Shown: positions 10,790-20,629 of the stretch, piece after piece
Layout: every line of letters starts with the position of its first letter
Numbering within the stretch: position 1 is the first letter of the stretch
Origin: Isoptericola croceus
GTDB lineage: Bacteria > Actinomycetota > Actinomycetes > Actinomycetales > Cellulomonadaceae
Assembly: GCF_029382255.1 (NCBI RefSeq)
Contig: NZ_JARLLG010000009.1
Span: forward strand, 1 to 64,000
Direction of reading: 5' to 3'
Length of the DNA stretch: 64,000 nt
The notes under the pieces: generated by a model
The model's input: only the letters and a program-made list of their open reading frames with translations
The model's database searches: none
Told to the model about the DNA's origin: nothing
Translations under genes and position numbers: made by a program

Positions 10790-12628
10790 ATGTCGATCGT
10801 GTCCGCCCGCAGTGCCGCTCGCCGCGGCGACCTGCTGAGGCTCTCCTCCCTGTTCGTCCGCACCCTGCGCGAGGACCCGGCCGACGCCGAGGTCGCCAGC
10901 CACCGGCTGCTCGTGCGGGCGGGCTACATCCGCCGCGCCGCGCCCGGCGTCTACTCCTGGCTGCCGCTCGGGCTGCGCGTCCTGGCGAAGGTCGAGGCCG
11001 TGGTGCGCGAGGAGATGAACGCGATCGGGGCGCAGGAGGTCCACTTCCCGGCCCTGCTGCCGCGGGAACCGTACGAGGCGACCGGCCGCTGGTCGGAGTA
11101 CGGTCCCAACCTGTTCCGGCTGCAGGACCGCAAGCAGGCCGACTACCTGCTGGCGCCGACGCACGAGGAGATGTTCACGCTCCTGGTCAAGGACCTGTAC
11201 TCGTCGTACAAGGACCTGCCGCTGACCCTGTTCCAGATCCAGACGAAGTACCGCGACGAGGCGCGGCCGCGGGCGGGGCTCATCCGTGGGCGCGAGTTCG
11301 TCATGAAGGACGCCTACTCGTTCGACATCGACGACGACGGGCTCGCTCAGGCCTACGAGCGCCAGCGGGGTGCGTACCAGCGGATCTTCGACCGGCTCGG
11401 CCTCGAGTACGTGATCGTCTCGGCGACCTCCGGCGCCATGGGCGGCTCGCGCTCCGAGGAGTTCCTGTCGCCGTCGCCGATCGGTGAGGACACGTTCGTG
11501 CGCTCGGCCGACGGCTACGCCGCGAACGTCGAGGCCGTCGCGACGCCCGTCCCTCCCGCGGTGCCGTACGACGACGCACCCGCGGCGCACGTCGAGGACA
11601 CCCCGGACACCCCGACCATCGCCACGCTCGTCGATTTCGCGAACGCCCACCACGCGCGCGGAGACCGGCCCTGGACGGCCGCCGACACCCTGAAGAACGT
11701 GGTGCTCGCCGTGACGCAGCCTGACGGTGCGCGCGAGCTGCTCGTCGTCGGCGTGCCCGGAGACCGTGAGGTCGACGTCAAGCGGCTCGAGGCCGCACTG
11801 GCCCCCGCCGAGGCCGAGGCTGCCACCGACGCGGACTTCGCCGCGCACCCCGAGCTCGTCAAGGGCTACATCGGGCCGGGGGTGCTCGGGCCCCAGGGCA
11901 AGCAGCTGCTCGACCCGGCCACGGGCACCACCCGGTCGGCCGTGCGCTACCTGCTCGACCCGCGCGTGGTGGCCGGGACCCGCTGGATCACCGGGGCCGA
12001 TGCGCCGGGGCAGCACGTCTTCGACCTCGTCGCGGAGCGCGACTTCACCGCGGACGGCACGATCGAGGCGGCCGAGGTGCGCGCCGGCGACCTCGCACCG
12101 GACGGGTCCGGCCCGCTCGAGCTGGCGCGGGGGATCGAGATCGGTCACATCTTCCAGCTCGGTCGCAAGTACGCGGAGTCCCTCGGGCTGAACGTGCTGG
12201 ACCCCCACGGCAAGCAGACCACCGTGACGATGGGTTCCTACGGGATCGGCGTGACCCGGGTGCTCGCCGCGTTGGCCGAGGCCCACCACGACGACAAGGG
12301 TCTGGCCTGGCCCGCGCATGTCGCTCCGGCCCACGTGCACGTGGTCGCGACCGGCAAGGGTGCGGAGATCTTCGACCAGGCTGCCGAGATCGCCGAGGGC
12401 CTGGCGGACCGCGGCGTCGAGGTGATCTACGACGACCGCCCCAAGGTGTCGCCCGGCGTGAAGTTCAAGGACGCCGAGCTGTTCGGGGTCCCGCTGCTGG
12501 TGGTCGTGGGCCGCGGTCTCGCCGACGGCGTCGTCGAGGTCCGCCCGCGGGCCGGCGAGGCCGAGCAGGTGGCCGTGGCGGACGTGGTCGACGTCGCTGC
12601 CACGCGGGTCGCCGAGCTGCTCGCCTGA
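10790..12628 (+). CDS. proS: Prolyl-tRNA synthetase, bacterial type
   Basis: ProS charges tRNA-Pro in the cytoplasm. At 612 residues it is the long bacterial type with an inserted editing domain (roughly 240-400) that hydrolyses Ala-tRNA-Pro. The N-terminal region ([17 protein letters not shown]) is typical. Class II motif regions follow (for example [13 protein letters not shown] and [23 protein letters not shown] across about 120-180). An anticodon-binding domain sits at the C-terminus. The ATG at 10790 is chosen because a -10 box sits seven bases upstream. The first 15 residues are poorly conserved. Confidence 0.96.
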   Translation: MSIVSARSAARRGDLLRLSSLFVRTLREDPADAEVASHRLLVRAGYIRRAAPGVYSWLPLGLRVLAKVEAVVREEMNAIGAQEVHFPALLPREPYEATGRWSEYGPNLFRLQDRKQADYLLAPTHEEMFTLLVKDLYSSYKDLPLTLFQIQTKYRDEARPRAGLIRGREFVMKDAYSFDIDDDGLAQAYERQRGAYQRIFDRLGLEYVIVSATSGAMGGSRSEEFLSPSPIGEDTFVRSADGYAANVEAVATPVPPAVPYDDAPAAHVEDTPDTPTIATLVDFANAHHARGDRPWTAADTLKNVVLAVTQPDGARELLVVGVPGDREVDVKRLEAALAPAEAEAATDADFAAHPELVKGYIGPGVLGPQGKQLLDPATGTTRSAVRYLLDPRVVAGTRWITGADAPGQHVFDLVAERDFTADGTIEAAEVRAGDLAPDGSGPLELARGIEIGHIFQLGRKYAESLGLNVLDPHGKQTTVTMGSYGIGVTRVLAALAEAHHDDKGLAWPAHVAPAHVHVVATGKGAEIFDQAAEIAEGLADRGVEVIYDDRPKVSPGVKFKDAELFGVPLLVVVGRGLADGVVEVRPRAGEAEQVAVADVVDVAATRVAELLA

Positions 12629-12680
12629 CGGTCCTGCGGCCCGTCGGGAGGGCGGTGCCGAGGGGCGTGCCAGGGGCTGT

Positions 12681-12696
12681 GCCCGCCGGCGCGGGC
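12681..12696. terminator. Possible weak hairpin between proS and the DUF4439 gene
   Basis: GCCCGC and GCGGGC flank a four-base loop in the 76-base spacer between convergent genes. The stem is short, so a bidirectional terminator role is tentative. Confidence 0.3.
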
Positions 12697-12704
12697 CGCG
12701 GGGT

Positions 12705-13865
12705 TCAGTCGTCCTGCTGCTCGGGCATCCCGGGGAAGGCCGCCGGCTCGGCGCCCCAGTCGTCGAGCGTGATCGCCGACTCCACCAGGAGGTCCACCAG
12801 GACCGTCCTGGTGCCCGGTGCCGTCGTGCCGACGAGGGTGGCGTAGGTGGTGGCGAGGCTGCTCTCCACCGATCGCACGAGCACGGCATCGCGGAGGCCG
12901 CGCGGTACGGCGTACGCGACCTGGCGGGGGTCCTGGTCCGTGCGGCTCGTGCCGGCGACCAGAGACCACGCCTGGCCGCGGGCCGTGTGGGCATCGGCCC
13001 GCTCGGCCAGGCGTTCGCGGGCGTCGCCCGAGGTCAGGGCGGCGCGCAGCCGCAACGCGTACCCGGCCGAGTCCTCTGTCTCGACGAGGGTCCGCAGGTC
13101 GGCGGCCGACAGCCCCCGAGGGACCGCGGCGGGCTCGTCGGAGTTGGGCACCGTGCTCGACACACCGTCCTCGGCAGGCTCCGGGCCGGGGTCCTCGTCC
13201 TCGTCGGCCGGTGCCGCGAGCAGGGAGAGCGAGGAGGACGCCGCCTCGTCGGCCGAGGCGTCGTCGCCCTCGCTGTCGTCGTCCGTGGCGGCGTCGGGCT
13301 CGGGGATGACGGGGACCACCGGAGCCGGGAAGTCGCCGTCGGTGAAGGTCACGACCCGTCGCGCCGAGACGGCCTGGGAGGCGCCGACGGAGGCGAGCAG
13401 CCGGGCGAGGGGACCGTCCACCGTGGTGCCGGCGGCGGTGCGGCTGCGGCCCGAGGCGTCCACGAGCGCGTCGACGACGTCCTGCGGCACGACGGGCGTC
13501 TCGCTGGGGGAGGCCTCCGGTGTCCCGTCGGCGCCCTCCTCGGGCTCCAGCCCGGAGTCGTAGACGCCGCCCAGCTCGGTCGCCTGGTCCCGGGAGTGCT
13601 CGGCGACGCGCTCCAGCTCGGCGGTGAGCTTCGGGCGCCTGCCGTCGAGCGTCTGGATCGCGGCCTCGGCCTGCTCGGCGACGTGGAGCGCGTCGGACAC
13701 GGCGGTGCGTCGGACGATCTCCACGGTGTCCGGGACCGGCTCGGCGGGGGGTGGTGTCTCGAGCCGCAGCCCGCATCCCGCGAGGAGCACGGCGGCGACG
13801 ATGCCGACGACGGCGGCCCGGTGGCGGCGTCGGCCCGCCGGAGCAGGAGCAGGAAGCGGTTCCAT
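12705..13865 (-). CDS. DUF4439 (ferritin-like) lipoprotein
   Basis: This is a probable secreted lipoprotein of 386 residues. A charged N-terminus (RRRHR) precedes a hydrophobic helix ending in the lipobox LLAGC near residues 27-31. The middle (roughly 40-260) is helical at first and then acidic and low in complexity. The final 130 residues resemble the DUF4439 ferritin-like domain (AYALRLRAALTSGD, then ARGQAWSLVAG). I see no clear di-iron ligand set, so metal binding is unproven. ATG 13865 is chosen over the in-frame GTG at 13883. The gene sits between proS and rimP, the location of Mycobacterium tuberculosis Rv2844. Confidence 0.75.
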   Translation of the reverse strand: MEPLPAPAPAGRRRHRAAVVGIVAAVLLAGCGLRLETPPPAEPVPDTVEIVRRTAVSDALHVAEQAEAAIQTLDGRRPKLTAELERVAEHSRDQATELGGVYDSGLEPEEGADGTPEASPSETPVVPQDVVDALVDASGRSRTAAGTTVDGPLARLLASVGASQAVSARRVVTFTDGDFPAPVVPVIPEPDAATDDDSEGDDASADEAASSSLSLLAAPADEDEDPGPEPAEDGVSSTVPNSDEPAAVPRGLSAADLRTLVETEDSAGYALRLRAALTSGDARERLAERADAHTARGQAWSLVAGTSRTDQDPRQVAYAVPRGLRDAVLVRSVESSLATTYATLVGTTAPGTRTVLVDLLVESAITLDDWGAEPAAFPGMPEQQDD

Positions 13866-14029
13866 CGTGCCTGATCTTGCCACGTCGTGGTGTGACGTTC
13901 CTCCACCTGTCCGCGCGGGTCGTTCGGCACGCGAGCCGCGCGGCGTTCGTTACGCTGGACGACGCACCACAGACAACGACACACCGGCCGCGGGACGTCC
14001 CGGCGCGGGAGAACCCACGGGAGGCATCC

Positions 14030-14554
14030 ATGCCAGCAGAGCGGAGCCGTACCTCGGACGACCGTGTCCGGTCGGTGGTCTCGCCCGTCGTCGAGACCGC
14101 CAGTCTGTACCTGGAGGACGTGCGGGTCGTGCGCGCCGGGAACCAGTCGATGGTGCGGGTCACGGTCGACCTGCCGGACGACGAGGTCGGCAGCCTGGAC
14201 TCGGACCGCCTCGGTGACGTCTCGCGGGGGATCTCGGCGGCGCTGGACGACGCGGAGGTGGTGCACGGCCAGTACACGCTGGAGGTCTCCACGCCCGGGG
14301 TCTCCCGTCCGTTGACCGAGCCGCGGCACTTCCGCCGCGCCCGGACCCGGACGGTGCGCCTCACGCTGGCCGACGGCGGCACGACGACGGGCCGCCTGCG
14401 CGAGGTCGTCGACGACGCGGACGGCCCGGTGCTGGTGCTCGACGACGGATCGCGCGTCGCGCTGGCCGGGGTGCGCAAGGGCAAGGTCGAGGTCGAGCTG
14501 AAACGGCTCGAGGACGAAGACGCGGGCGCTGCCCGCGACGACGAGGAGGGCTGA
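14030..14554 (+). CDS. rimP: Ribosome maturation factor RimP
   Basis: RimP assists maturation of the 30S subunit. The 174-residue protein contains the conserved central stretch [20 protein letters not shown] near 80-100 and a C-terminal SH3-like barrel. Its C-terminus is acidic. The ATG at 14030 has GGGAGG seven bases upstream. It starts the rimP-nusA-ylxR-infB-rbfA-truB-ribF block, which is conserved in bacteria, and lies two bases before the nusA start. Confidence 0.95.
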   Translation: MPAERSRTSDDRVRSVVSPVVETASLYLEDVRVVRAGNQSMVRVTVDLPDDEVGSLDSDRLGDVSRGISAALDDAEVVHGQYTLEVSTPGVSRPLTEPRHFRRARTRTVRLTLADGGTTTGRLREVVDDADGPVLVLDDGSRVALAGVRKGKVEVELKRLEDEDAGAARDDEEG

Positions 14555-14556
14555 CG

Positions 14557-15597
14557 ATGGACATCGACATGAGCACGCTGAGGCTGTTGGAGCGCGAGAA
14601 GGAGATCAGCCTGGACGTCCTGGTCGAGGCCATCGAGCAGGCGCTCCTCTCGGCCTACCACCGCACGCCGGACGCCTACCAGCACGCCCGGGTCGAGCTC
14701 GACCGGAAGTCGGGTCACGTCACGGTGTACGCGCAGGAGTCGACCCGCACGCCGGACCCTGAGGACCCGGAGGGCCGCGACCTGGTCGAGCTCGGGCCGG
14801 AGTTCGACCACACACCGGCGAACTTCGGTCGCATCGCGACCGCGACGGCTCGTCAGGTGATCGTGCAGCGGCTGCGCGACGCGGAGGACGACCAGGTCCT
14901 GGGCATGTTCCGGGGCAAGGAGGGCGAGGTCCTCGCGGGTGTCATCCAGCAGGGCCGCGACCCACGGGTCGTCCTCGTGGACCTGGGCGGGACCGAGGCG
15001 GTGCTGCCGCCGCACGAGCAGGTCCCGGGGGAGGACTACTCCCACGGTGAGCGTCTGCGCGGCTACGTCGTCGAGGTCTCGCGGGGGATGCGGGGCGCGC
15101 AGGTCGTGCTGAGCCGCACCCATCCCGGGCTCGTCCGCAAGCTCTTCGAGCTGGAGGTGCCGGAGGTCGCCGACGGTTCGGTGGAGATCACGGCGGTGGC
15201 CCGTGAGGCGGGGCACCGGTCGAAGGTGGCCGTGCGCTCCCGGGTGACCGGGCTCAACGCCAAGGGCGCCTGCATCGGTCCGATGGGATCACGGGTGCGA
15301 GCGGTGATGGCCGAGCTCCACGGCGAGAAGATCGACCTGATCGACCACAGCGACGACCCGGCCCGGTTCGTGGCCAACGCGCTGTCACCGGCCCGTGTGA
15401 GCTCTGTCACGGTCGTGGACCCCGATGCCCGCGCCGCCCGCGCCGTCGTCCCGGACTACCAGCTCTCGCTGGCGATCGGCAAGGAAGGGCAGAACGCCCG
15501 TCTTGCCGCGAAGCTCACCGGGTGGCGGATCGACATCCGCTCGGACGAGGGCGACCCCGGGTCCGCGGCGGAGGCGACACCGGGCGGGGACGCCTGA
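14557..15597 (+). CDS. nusA: Transcription termination/antitermination factor NusA
   Basis: NusA binds RNA polymerase and nascent RNA to control pausing, termination and rRNA antitermination. The 346-residue protein has an N-terminal polymerase-binding domain (1-120), an S1 domain (about 130-195, with [13 protein letters not shown]) and two KH domains. The KH domains are marked by [14 protein letters not shown] and by [17 protein letters not shown]. It lacks the acidic C-terminal repeats of Escherichia coli NusA, as is normal in actinobacteria. It starts two bases after rimP ends. Confidence 0.96.
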   Translation: MDIDMSTLRLLEREKEISLDVLVEAIEQALLSAYHRTPDAYQHARVELDRKSGHVTVYAQESTRTPDPEDPEGRDLVELGPEFDHTPANFGRIATATARQVIVQRLRDAEDDQVLGMFRGKEGEVLAGVIQQGRDPRVVLVDLGGTEAVLPPHEQVPGEDYSHGERLRGYVVEVSRGMRGAQVVLSRTHPGLVRKLFELEVPEVADGSVEITAVAREAGHRSKVAVRSRVTGLNAKGACIGPMGSRVRAVMAELHGEKIDLIDHSDDPARFVANALSPARVSSVTVVDPDARAARAVVPDYQLSLAIGKEGQNARLAAKLTGWRIDIRSDEGDPGSAAEATPGGDA

Positions 15598-15625
15598 GCT
15601 GGTCGAGAGCCGTGAGCAGTCGCGT

Positions 15626-15631
15626 TAGACT
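15626..15631 (+). promoter_or_regulatory. Internal -10 box before ylxR-infB
   Basis: TAGACT fits the actinobacterial -10 pattern and lies 28 bases after the nusA stop. No good -35 is seen. It could drive ylxR and infB independently of rimP-nusA. Confidence 0.4.
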
Positions 15632-15689
15632 GGGAGGGACCGGGCCACGCGCCCAGGACTCGGCACGCCCGCACAAGCCCTCGCCCACC

Positions 15690-15971
15690 GTGGCAGGGCC
15701 CGTGCGTACCTGTGTCGGGTGCCGGGCCCGTGACCTGCGGTCGGACCTCTTGCGGCTGGTGCTCGCGGCGTCTGACGGCGCCACCCGGGGAGGTTCCCGG
15801 GTCGTCGTCGACGTCCGTGGGAGCCTGCCGGGGCGAGGAGCCTGGATTCATCCGGACCTCGCCTGCCTGGACCACGCCGTGCGGCGGAGGGCCGTGCCGC
15901 GCGCTCTGCGCGCGGCCGACCCGCTCGACCTCACGGCCGTCCGGACATATCTCGAGGAGCAGGACCGTTGA
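15690..15971 (+). CDS. ylxR: YlxR (DUF448) RNA-binding protein
   Basis: This is a small basic protein of the YlxR family, encoded between nusA and infB in many bacteria. YlxR homologues have been linked to RNA binding and RNase P, which I take from family knowledge. The core RTCVGCR motif sits at the N-terminus and GRGAWIHPD in the middle. The start is uncertain: GTG 15690 (93 residues) and GTG 15702 (89 residues) both fit, and a frame extending further upstream would cross the proposed -10 box. No strong ribosome-binding site helps the choice. Confidence 0.85.
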   Translation: MAGPVRTCVGCRARDLRSDLLRLVLAASDGATRGGSRVVVDVRGSLPGRGAWIHPDLACLDHAVRRRAVPRALRAADPLDLTAVRTYLEEQDR

Positions 15972-15976
15972 GCCCC

Positions 15977-15999
15977 GGGTGGTGCCGTGCGCACCACCC
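15977..15999 (+). terminator. Hairpin between ylxR and infB
   Basis: GGGTGGTGC (977-985) pairs perfectly with GCACCACCC (991-999) around a five-base loop, five bases after the ylxR stop. It probably terminates or attenuates upstream transcription. Confidence 0.55.
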
Positions 16000-16121
16000 C
16001 GACACGACCGGACGCCATCGTCCGGCCGCACCACGCGTACATCGACAAGGAAGCGGGTCAGAAGCCGATGGGCACCCGATGAGTCCCCAGCGATGAGTAC
16101 TCGGTACTAACGACGGTCCTG

Positions 16122-16148
16122 CCTGTCTCGGTGGGGCCGAGACAGGAG
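16122..16148 (+). promoter_or_regulatory. RNA hairpin overlapping the infB ribosome-binding site
   Basis: CCTGTCTCGG (16122-16131) and CCGAGACAGG (16137-16146) form a perfect 10-bp stem with a five-base loop. The 3' arm runs into the Shine-Dalgarno sequence AGGAG (16144-16148), four bases before the GTG of infB. When folded, the stem would hide part of the ribosome-binding site, so this may be a translational control element. Confidence 0.6.
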
Positions 16149-16152
16149 AGAT

Positions 16153-19065
16153 GTGGCGAAGATCCGCGTCCACGAGCTGGCGAAGCAGCTCGGTGTGGAA
16201 AGCAAGACCCTGATGGCCGAGCTGAAGGCTTCAGGAGAATTCGTCCGTTCGGCGTCCTCGACACTCGAGGCGCCGGTCGAGCGCACCATGCGCGACAAGT
16301 TCCAGGGAGCCGGCGGCGGCGACCAGGGCGCCAAGAGCGCCCAGGCCGCACCGAAGAAGCCGGCCGCGCCGAAGCCGGGTGCACGGAACGCGCCGACGAA
16401 GCCGGCCCCGGCCGAGGAGCCTCGGACCGTCGAGGCCGCCCCGCCGTCGGCACCGGAGGCTGCGACGCCGGCCCCCAGCGCGCCCACGCCGGAGGCTGCA
16501 CCCCCGGCCGACGTCGCGCCCTCCCAGGAGGCGCCGGCCCCGGCCGACACCACCTCGAAGCCGGGTGCCGCGCCGAAGCCTGGTGCCGCCCCGAAGCCGG
16601 GTGCCGCGCCGAAGCCTGCTGCCGGTCCGAAGCCGGGCTCCAAGCCGGCGGGTCAGCAGCGTTCGGGCGGTCGCGGCGGTCAGCCGCGCCCCGGCAACAA
16701 CCCCTACGCCCCGAAGCAGGGCATGCAGCGCCCCGGGTCGCCGCGTCCGGGCAACAACCCGTACGCCCCGAAGCAGGGCATGCAGCGTCCGGAGCGCGGG
16801 GAGGGCAACCAGACCCAGGGTGAGCGTCCCGGTGGTCCCCGCCCGGGCGGTCCTCGTCCCGCAGGCCCCGCGGCCCCGCGTCCGGGCGGTCCGCGCCCGA
16901 ACCCGGGCATGATGCCCGGCAAGACCAGCATGCCGCGTCCGGGTGAGCGCCCGGCAGCAGGTGGTCGTGGTGGTGGCGGCGGCGGTCGTGGGCGTGGCGG
17001 CCAGGGCGCTGGGCCTGGTGGGCCCGGCGGTCCCGGTGGTGCTCCTGCCGGCGGCGGTCGCGGTGGCTTCCGTCCCGGTGGCGGTGGCGGCGGCGGGTTC
17101 CGCGGTCGTGGTGGCGCCGGCCGCGGCAGCACCCAGGGCGCGTTCGGTCGTGCCGGGGGGCGCCCTGTCCGGGGGCGCAAGTCGAAGCGGGCGAAGCGCC
17201 AGGAGTTCGAGGCGATGCAGGCGCCGTCGCTCGGCGGCGTCAGCGTCCCGCGCGGCAACGGCCAGACGGTCGTGCGCCTGCGGCACGGTGCGTCGCTCAA
17301 CGACTTCGCGGACAAGATCGATGCGAACCCGGCGTCCCTCGTCACGGTGCTGATGCACCTCGGCGAGATGGCGACGGCGACGCAGTCTCTCGACGAGGAC
17401 ACGTTCGCGACGCTGGGGGCCGAGCTCGGCTACCGGATCGAGATGGTCTCCGCCGAGGAGGAGGACCGCGAGCTGCTCGGGACGTTCGACATCGACCTCG
17501 AGGCCGAGGAGGCTTCCGAGGGCGACGACGAGCTCATGCCCCGTCCGCCGGTCGTGACCGTCATGGGTCACGTCGACCACGGTAAGACGAAGCTGCTGGA
17601 CGCCATCCGCTCCACGGACGTCGTCGCGGGCGAGGCCGGCGGGATCACCCAGCACATCGGCGCCTACCAGGTGCACACCGAGCACGAGGGCTTCGAGCGC
17701 GCCGTCACGTTCATCGACACCCCGGGTCACGAGGCGTTCACCGCCATGCGTGCCCGTGGCGCCAAGGTCACGGACATCGCGATCCTCGTGGTGGCCGCGG
17801 ACGACGGGGTCATGCCCCAGACGATCGAGGCGTTGAACCATGCCCAGGCGGCCGACGTGCCGATCGTCGTCGCGGTGAACAAGGTGGACAAGGAGGGCGC
17901 GAACCCGGACAAGATCCGTCAGCAGCTCACCGAGTACAACCTGGTGGCCGAGGAGTACGGCGGCGAGACGATGTTCGTCGACGTCTCCGCGCTGCAGCGT
18001 CAGGGCATCGACAGCCTGCTCGAGGCCGTGCTGCTCACGGCCGACGCGGCGCTCGACCTGCGTGCCAACCCTGAGAAGGACGCTCGCGGTGTGGCGATCG
18101 AGGCCCACCTCGACAAGGGCCGCGGTTCCGTGGCGACGGTGCTGGTGCAGTCCGGCACGCTGAACGTCGGCGACGCGATCGTCGCCGGCACGGCTCACGG
18201 CCGGGTCCGCGCGATGTTCGACGAGCACGGCGAGGCCGTCCAGCAGGCGACGCCTGCCCGCCCGGTCCTCGTGCTCGGTCTGGCGTCCGTGCCGGGCGCC
18301 GGTGACACCTTCCTGGTGGCACCGGACGAGCGCACCGCCCGCCAGATCGCCGAGAAGCGTGAGGCCGCCGAACGCGCCGCCCTCCTGGCGAAGCGCCGCA
18401 AGCGCATCAGCCTCGAGGACTTCACCAAGGCGCTCGAGCAGGGCAAGGTCGAGACGCTCAACCTGGTCCTCAAGGGTGACGTCTCCGGTGCCGTCGAGGC
18501 GCTGGAGGACGCGCTGCTCAAGATCGACGTGGGCGACGAGGTGGACCTGCGAGTCATCCACCGCGGCGTCGGCGACATCACGCAGAACGACGTGAACCTG
18601 GCCACGGTCGACAACGCCGTGATCATCGGCTTCAACGTCCGCTACGGCGAGCGTGTCGAGGACCTGGCCGAGCGCGAGGGTGTGGACGTCAAGTTCTACT
18701 CGGTCATCTACAAGGCGATCGAGGAGATCGAGGCCGCGCTCAAGGGCATGCTCAAGCCGGAGTACGAGGAGGCGAAGCTCGGCAGCGCCGAGATCCGCCA
18801 GGTCTTCCGGTCCTCGAAGTTCGGCAACATCGCCGGTTCGATCATCCGGTCCGGCACGATCAGGCGGAACTCCAAGGCGCGCGTCCTGCGCGACGGCAAG
18901 GTCGTCGGCGACGACCTCACGGTGGAGTCGCTGCGTCGCGAGAAGGATGACGTGACCGAGGTCCGCGAGGGCTTCGAGTGCGGTATCGGTCTCGGGTCGT
19001 ACAACGACCTCACCGAGGGTGACATCATCGAGACCTTCGAGATGCGGGAGATCCCGCGCGACTGA
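16153..19065 (+). CDS. infB: Translation initiation factor IF-2
   Basis: IF-2 is the GTPase that delivers fMet-tRNA to the 30S subunit and promotes subunit joining. The 970-residue protein has an IF2_N domain (about 1-50, [14 protein letters not shown]). A long Pro/Ala/Gly-rich linker (about 55-340) follows, with PGAAPK repeats, two 19-residue direct repeats and RGG-like segments. The G domain has GHVDHGKT near 472-479 and NKVD near 576. The C-terminal domains bind fMet-tRNA. The start is GTG 16153 after AGGAG. The linker is unusually glycine-rich but its position is normal for actinobacteria. Confidence 0.97.
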   Translation: MAKIRVHELAKQLGVESKTLMAELKASGEFVRSASSTLEAPVERTMRDKFQGAGGGDQGAKSAQAAPKKPAAPKPGARNAPTKPAPAEEPRTVEAAPPSAPEAATPAPSAPTPEAAPPADVAPSQEAPAPADTTSKPGAAPKPGAAPKPGAAPKPAAGPKPGSKPAGQQRSGGRGGQPRPGNNPYAPKQGMQRPGSPRPGNNPYAPKQGMQRPERGEGNQTQGERPGGPRPGGPRPAGPAAPRPGGPRPNPGMMPGKTSMPRPGERPAAGGRGGGGGGRGRGGQGAGPGGPGGPGGAPAGGGRGGFRPGGGGGGGFRGRGGAGRGSTQGAFGRAGGRPVRGRKSKRAKRQEFEAMQAPSLGGVSVPRGNGQTVVRLRHGASLNDFADKIDANPASLVTVLMHLGEMATATQSLDEDTFATLGAELGYRIEMVSAEEEDRELLGTFDIDLEAEEASEGDDELMPRPPVVTVMGHVDHGKTKLLDAIRSTDVVAGEAGGITQHIGAYQVHTEHEGFERAVTFIDTPGHEAFTAMRARGAKVTDIAILVVAADDGVMPQTIEALNHAQAADVPIVVAVNKVDKEGANPDKIRQQLTEYNLVAEEYGGETMFVDVSALQRQGIDSLLEAVLLTADAALDLRANPEKDARGVAIEAHLDKGRGSVATVLVQSGTLNVGDAIVAGTAHGRVRAMFDEHGEAVQQATPARPVLVLGLASVPGAGDTFLVAPDERTARQIAEKREAAERAALLAKRRKRISLEDFTKALEQGKVETLNLVLKGDVSGAVEALEDALLKIDVGDEVDLRVIHRGVGDITQNDVNLATVDNAVIIGFNVRYGERVEDLAEREGVDVKFYSVIYKAIEEIEAALKGMLKPEYEEAKLGSAEIRQVFRSSKFGNIAGSIIRSGTIRRNSKARVLRDGKVVGDDLTVESLRREKDDVTEVREGFECGIGLGSYNDLTEGDIIETFEMREIPRD
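16693..16789 (+). repeat. 57-bp tandem repeat within infB
   Basis: Two nearly identical copies start at 16693 and 16750, a 57-base period that keeps frame. Each encodes [14 protein letters not shown]. Just upstream, at about 16556-16620, an 18-base unit encoding KPGAAP is repeated about four times. Confidence 0.85.
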
Positions 19066-19076
19066 GGTCCGCACCA

Positions 19077-19130
19077 CCGGCGGCGTCGCGCCGCACCGCT
19101 GGGCTCAGCGGTGCGGCGCGACGCCGCCGG
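19077..19130 (+). terminator. 24-bp perfect hairpin between infB and rbfA
   Basis: Positions 19077-19100 and 19107-19130 are exact inverted repeats of 24 bases around the loop GGGCTC. The stem starts 12 bases after infB ends and stops 20 bases before the rbfA start. There is no U-tract. It is a terminator, attenuator or RNase processing site inside an otherwise continuous operon. Confidence 0.8.
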
Positions 19131-19150
19131 CGCTATGAGAGGAAGTACGG

Positions 19151-19576
19151 ATGAGCGAGAACCCACGGGCACGCAAGCTGGCCGACCGCATCAAGGAGAT
19201 CGTCGCGCAGATGCTCGACACCCGTATCAAGGACCCACGTCTCGGGTTCGTGACCATCACGGACGTCCGTGTGACGGGCGACCTGCAGCAGGCGTCGGTG
19301 TTCTACACGGTCTACGGCGACGAGGAGGAGCACGCCGGCACGGCTGCTGCCCTCGAGAGCGCCAAGGGCATGATCCGGTCCGAGGTCGGCCGTCAGACGC
19401 AGACGCGCCTGACGCCGAGCATCGAGTTCCACCTGGACTCCGTGCCCGACACGGCAGCCCACCTCGACGCGGCCCTCCTCGAGGCCCGCCGACGCGACTC
19501 CGAGCTGGCCGCGCTGCGTGAGGGCAAGGAACCGGCCGGTGAGGCCGACCCGTACCGCACCGCCGACGACGACTGA
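19151..19576 (+). CDS. rbfA: Ribosome-binding factor A
   Basis: RbfA binds the 30S subunit during late 16S rRNA maturation. The 141-residue protein has the KH-like core with ARKLADRIKEIVAQML at the N-terminus and DPRLGFVTITDVRVTGDLQ near 27-45. Its C-terminus is charged. ATG 19151 follows GAGAGGAAG. The stop is separated from the truB GTG by a single base, implying coupling. The 24-bp hairpin just upstream may make its expression differ from that of infB. Confidence 0.95.
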   Translation: MSENPRARKLADRIKEIVAQMLDTRIKDPRLGFVTITDVRVTGDLQQASVFYTVYGDEEEHAGTAAALESAKGMIRSEVGRQTQTRLTPSIEFHLDSVPDTAAHLDAALLEARRRDSELAALREGKEPAGEADPYRTADDD

Positions 19577-19577
19577 C

Positions 19578-20540
19578 GTGGCCGAGCAGCGCCCGGAGCG
19601 GCCGCCGCGCCGGCCGACGGCGCCCGACGGCTTCCTCGTCGTCGACAAGCCGGCAGGGCTGACGAGCCACGACGTCGTCGGACGCTGCCGCCGGCTGGCC
19701 GGCACGCGCAAGGTGGGTCACGCCGGGACGCTCGACCCGATGGCGACCGGCGTGCTCGTCGTCGGCGTCGGTCGCGCGACACGGCTCCTGACCTACGTCG
19801 TGGGGGCCGACAAGGCCTACGACGCCACGATCCGGTTGGGGGTCGGCACGAGCACGGACGACGCCGAGGGCGAGATCCTGGCGACGCCTGGTGTCGGAGC
19901 GGACCTCGACCGTGCCGTGCTGGACCGCGAGGTCGGTGCCCTGACGGGCGACATCCGCCAGGTGCCCACGACGATCAGCGCGATCAAGGTGGACGGCAAG
20001 CGGGCCTACGCCCGTGCCCGTGCTGGTGAGGAGGTCGAGCTCGCCGCACGTCCGGTGACGGTGAGCCGGTTCGACGTCCACGCCGTCCGCCAGGGAACGA
20101 CGGGGGAGGGAACGCCGGTGATGGACCTCGACGTGAGCGTCGTGGTCTCCTCCGGCACCTACGTCCGGGCGCTGGCTCGGGACCTGGGAGCGGCTCTCGG
20201 GACGGCTGGTCATCTCACGTCGCTGCGTCGTACCCGGGTGGGCGGCTACGACCTGTCGGACGCGCGCACCCTGGACGAGATGGAGGCGCAGGCCGACGCC
20301 GACGGTGTCCTGGCCACGCTGTCCCCTGCACAGGCCGCGCGGGCGACCTTCGCCGTCCGCGACCTCACGGACGCGGAGACGACGGGGCTGGGGTACGGAC
20401 AGTGCGTCGCGCCGTCGGGCCGTGCGGGCACCGTGGCCGGGATCGGCCCGGACGGCAGCCTCGTGGCGCTGCTGGAGGACACCACACGCCGGGGCGAGCG
20501 CCTGGCGCGACCGGTCCTGGTGCTCGCCCCGGCTGGCTGA
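19578..20540 (+). CDS. truB: tRNA pseudouridine(55) synthase
   Basis: TruB forms pseudouridine 55 in the T-loop of tRNAs. The 320-residue protein has the N-terminal DGFLVVDKPAGLTSHDVV and the catalytic motif GHAGTLDPMATGVL with Asp near position 53. Further family blocks follow (KAYDATIRLG; VSSGTYVRALARDLG). A C-terminal PUA-like region is present. GTG 19578 sits one base after the rbfA stop, and the first 14 residues are Pro/Arg-rich and not conserved. Confidence 0.95.
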   Translation: MAEQRPERPPRRPTAPDGFLVVDKPAGLTSHDVVGRCRRLAGTRKVGHAGTLDPMATGVLVVGVGRATRLLTYVVGADKAYDATIRLGVGTSTDDAEGEILATPGVGADLDRAVLDREVGALTGDIRQVPTTISAIKVDGKRAYARARAGEEVELAARPVTVSRFDVHAVRQGTTGEGTPVMDLDVSVVVSSGTYVRALARDLGAALGTAGHLTSLRRTRVGGYDLSDARTLDEMEAQADADGVLATLSPAQAARATFAVRDLTDAETTGLGYGQCVAPSGRAGTVAGIGPDGSLVALLEDTTRRGERLARPVLVLAPAG

Positions 20541-20565
20541 GGCCTCGTCCCTGGCCGGCCGGGAC

Positions 20566-20571
20566 TATCCT
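20566..20571 (+). promoter_or_regulatory. -10 box upstream of ribF
   Basis: TATCCT lies 58 bases before the ribF start and just after truB. No convincing -35 is seen. It may give ribF its own transcript. Confidence 0.4.
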
Positions 20572-20629
20572 GGTCCGTCGGCGCCGCCCGCGGCGTCCCC
20601 CCGAGTCTTCGAGCGAGGAGCACGATCCA

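Noticed and set aside
16556-16789. Regularly spaced repeats in infB considered as a CRISPR-like array
   Set aside because: The units are coding, in frame, adjacent without spacers, and encode a Pro/Gly-rich linker.
16231-19077. Long open frame antisense to infB
   Set aside because: It mirrors infB, has low-complexity Thr/Ala/Arg sequence, and has no plausible start or ribosome-binding site.
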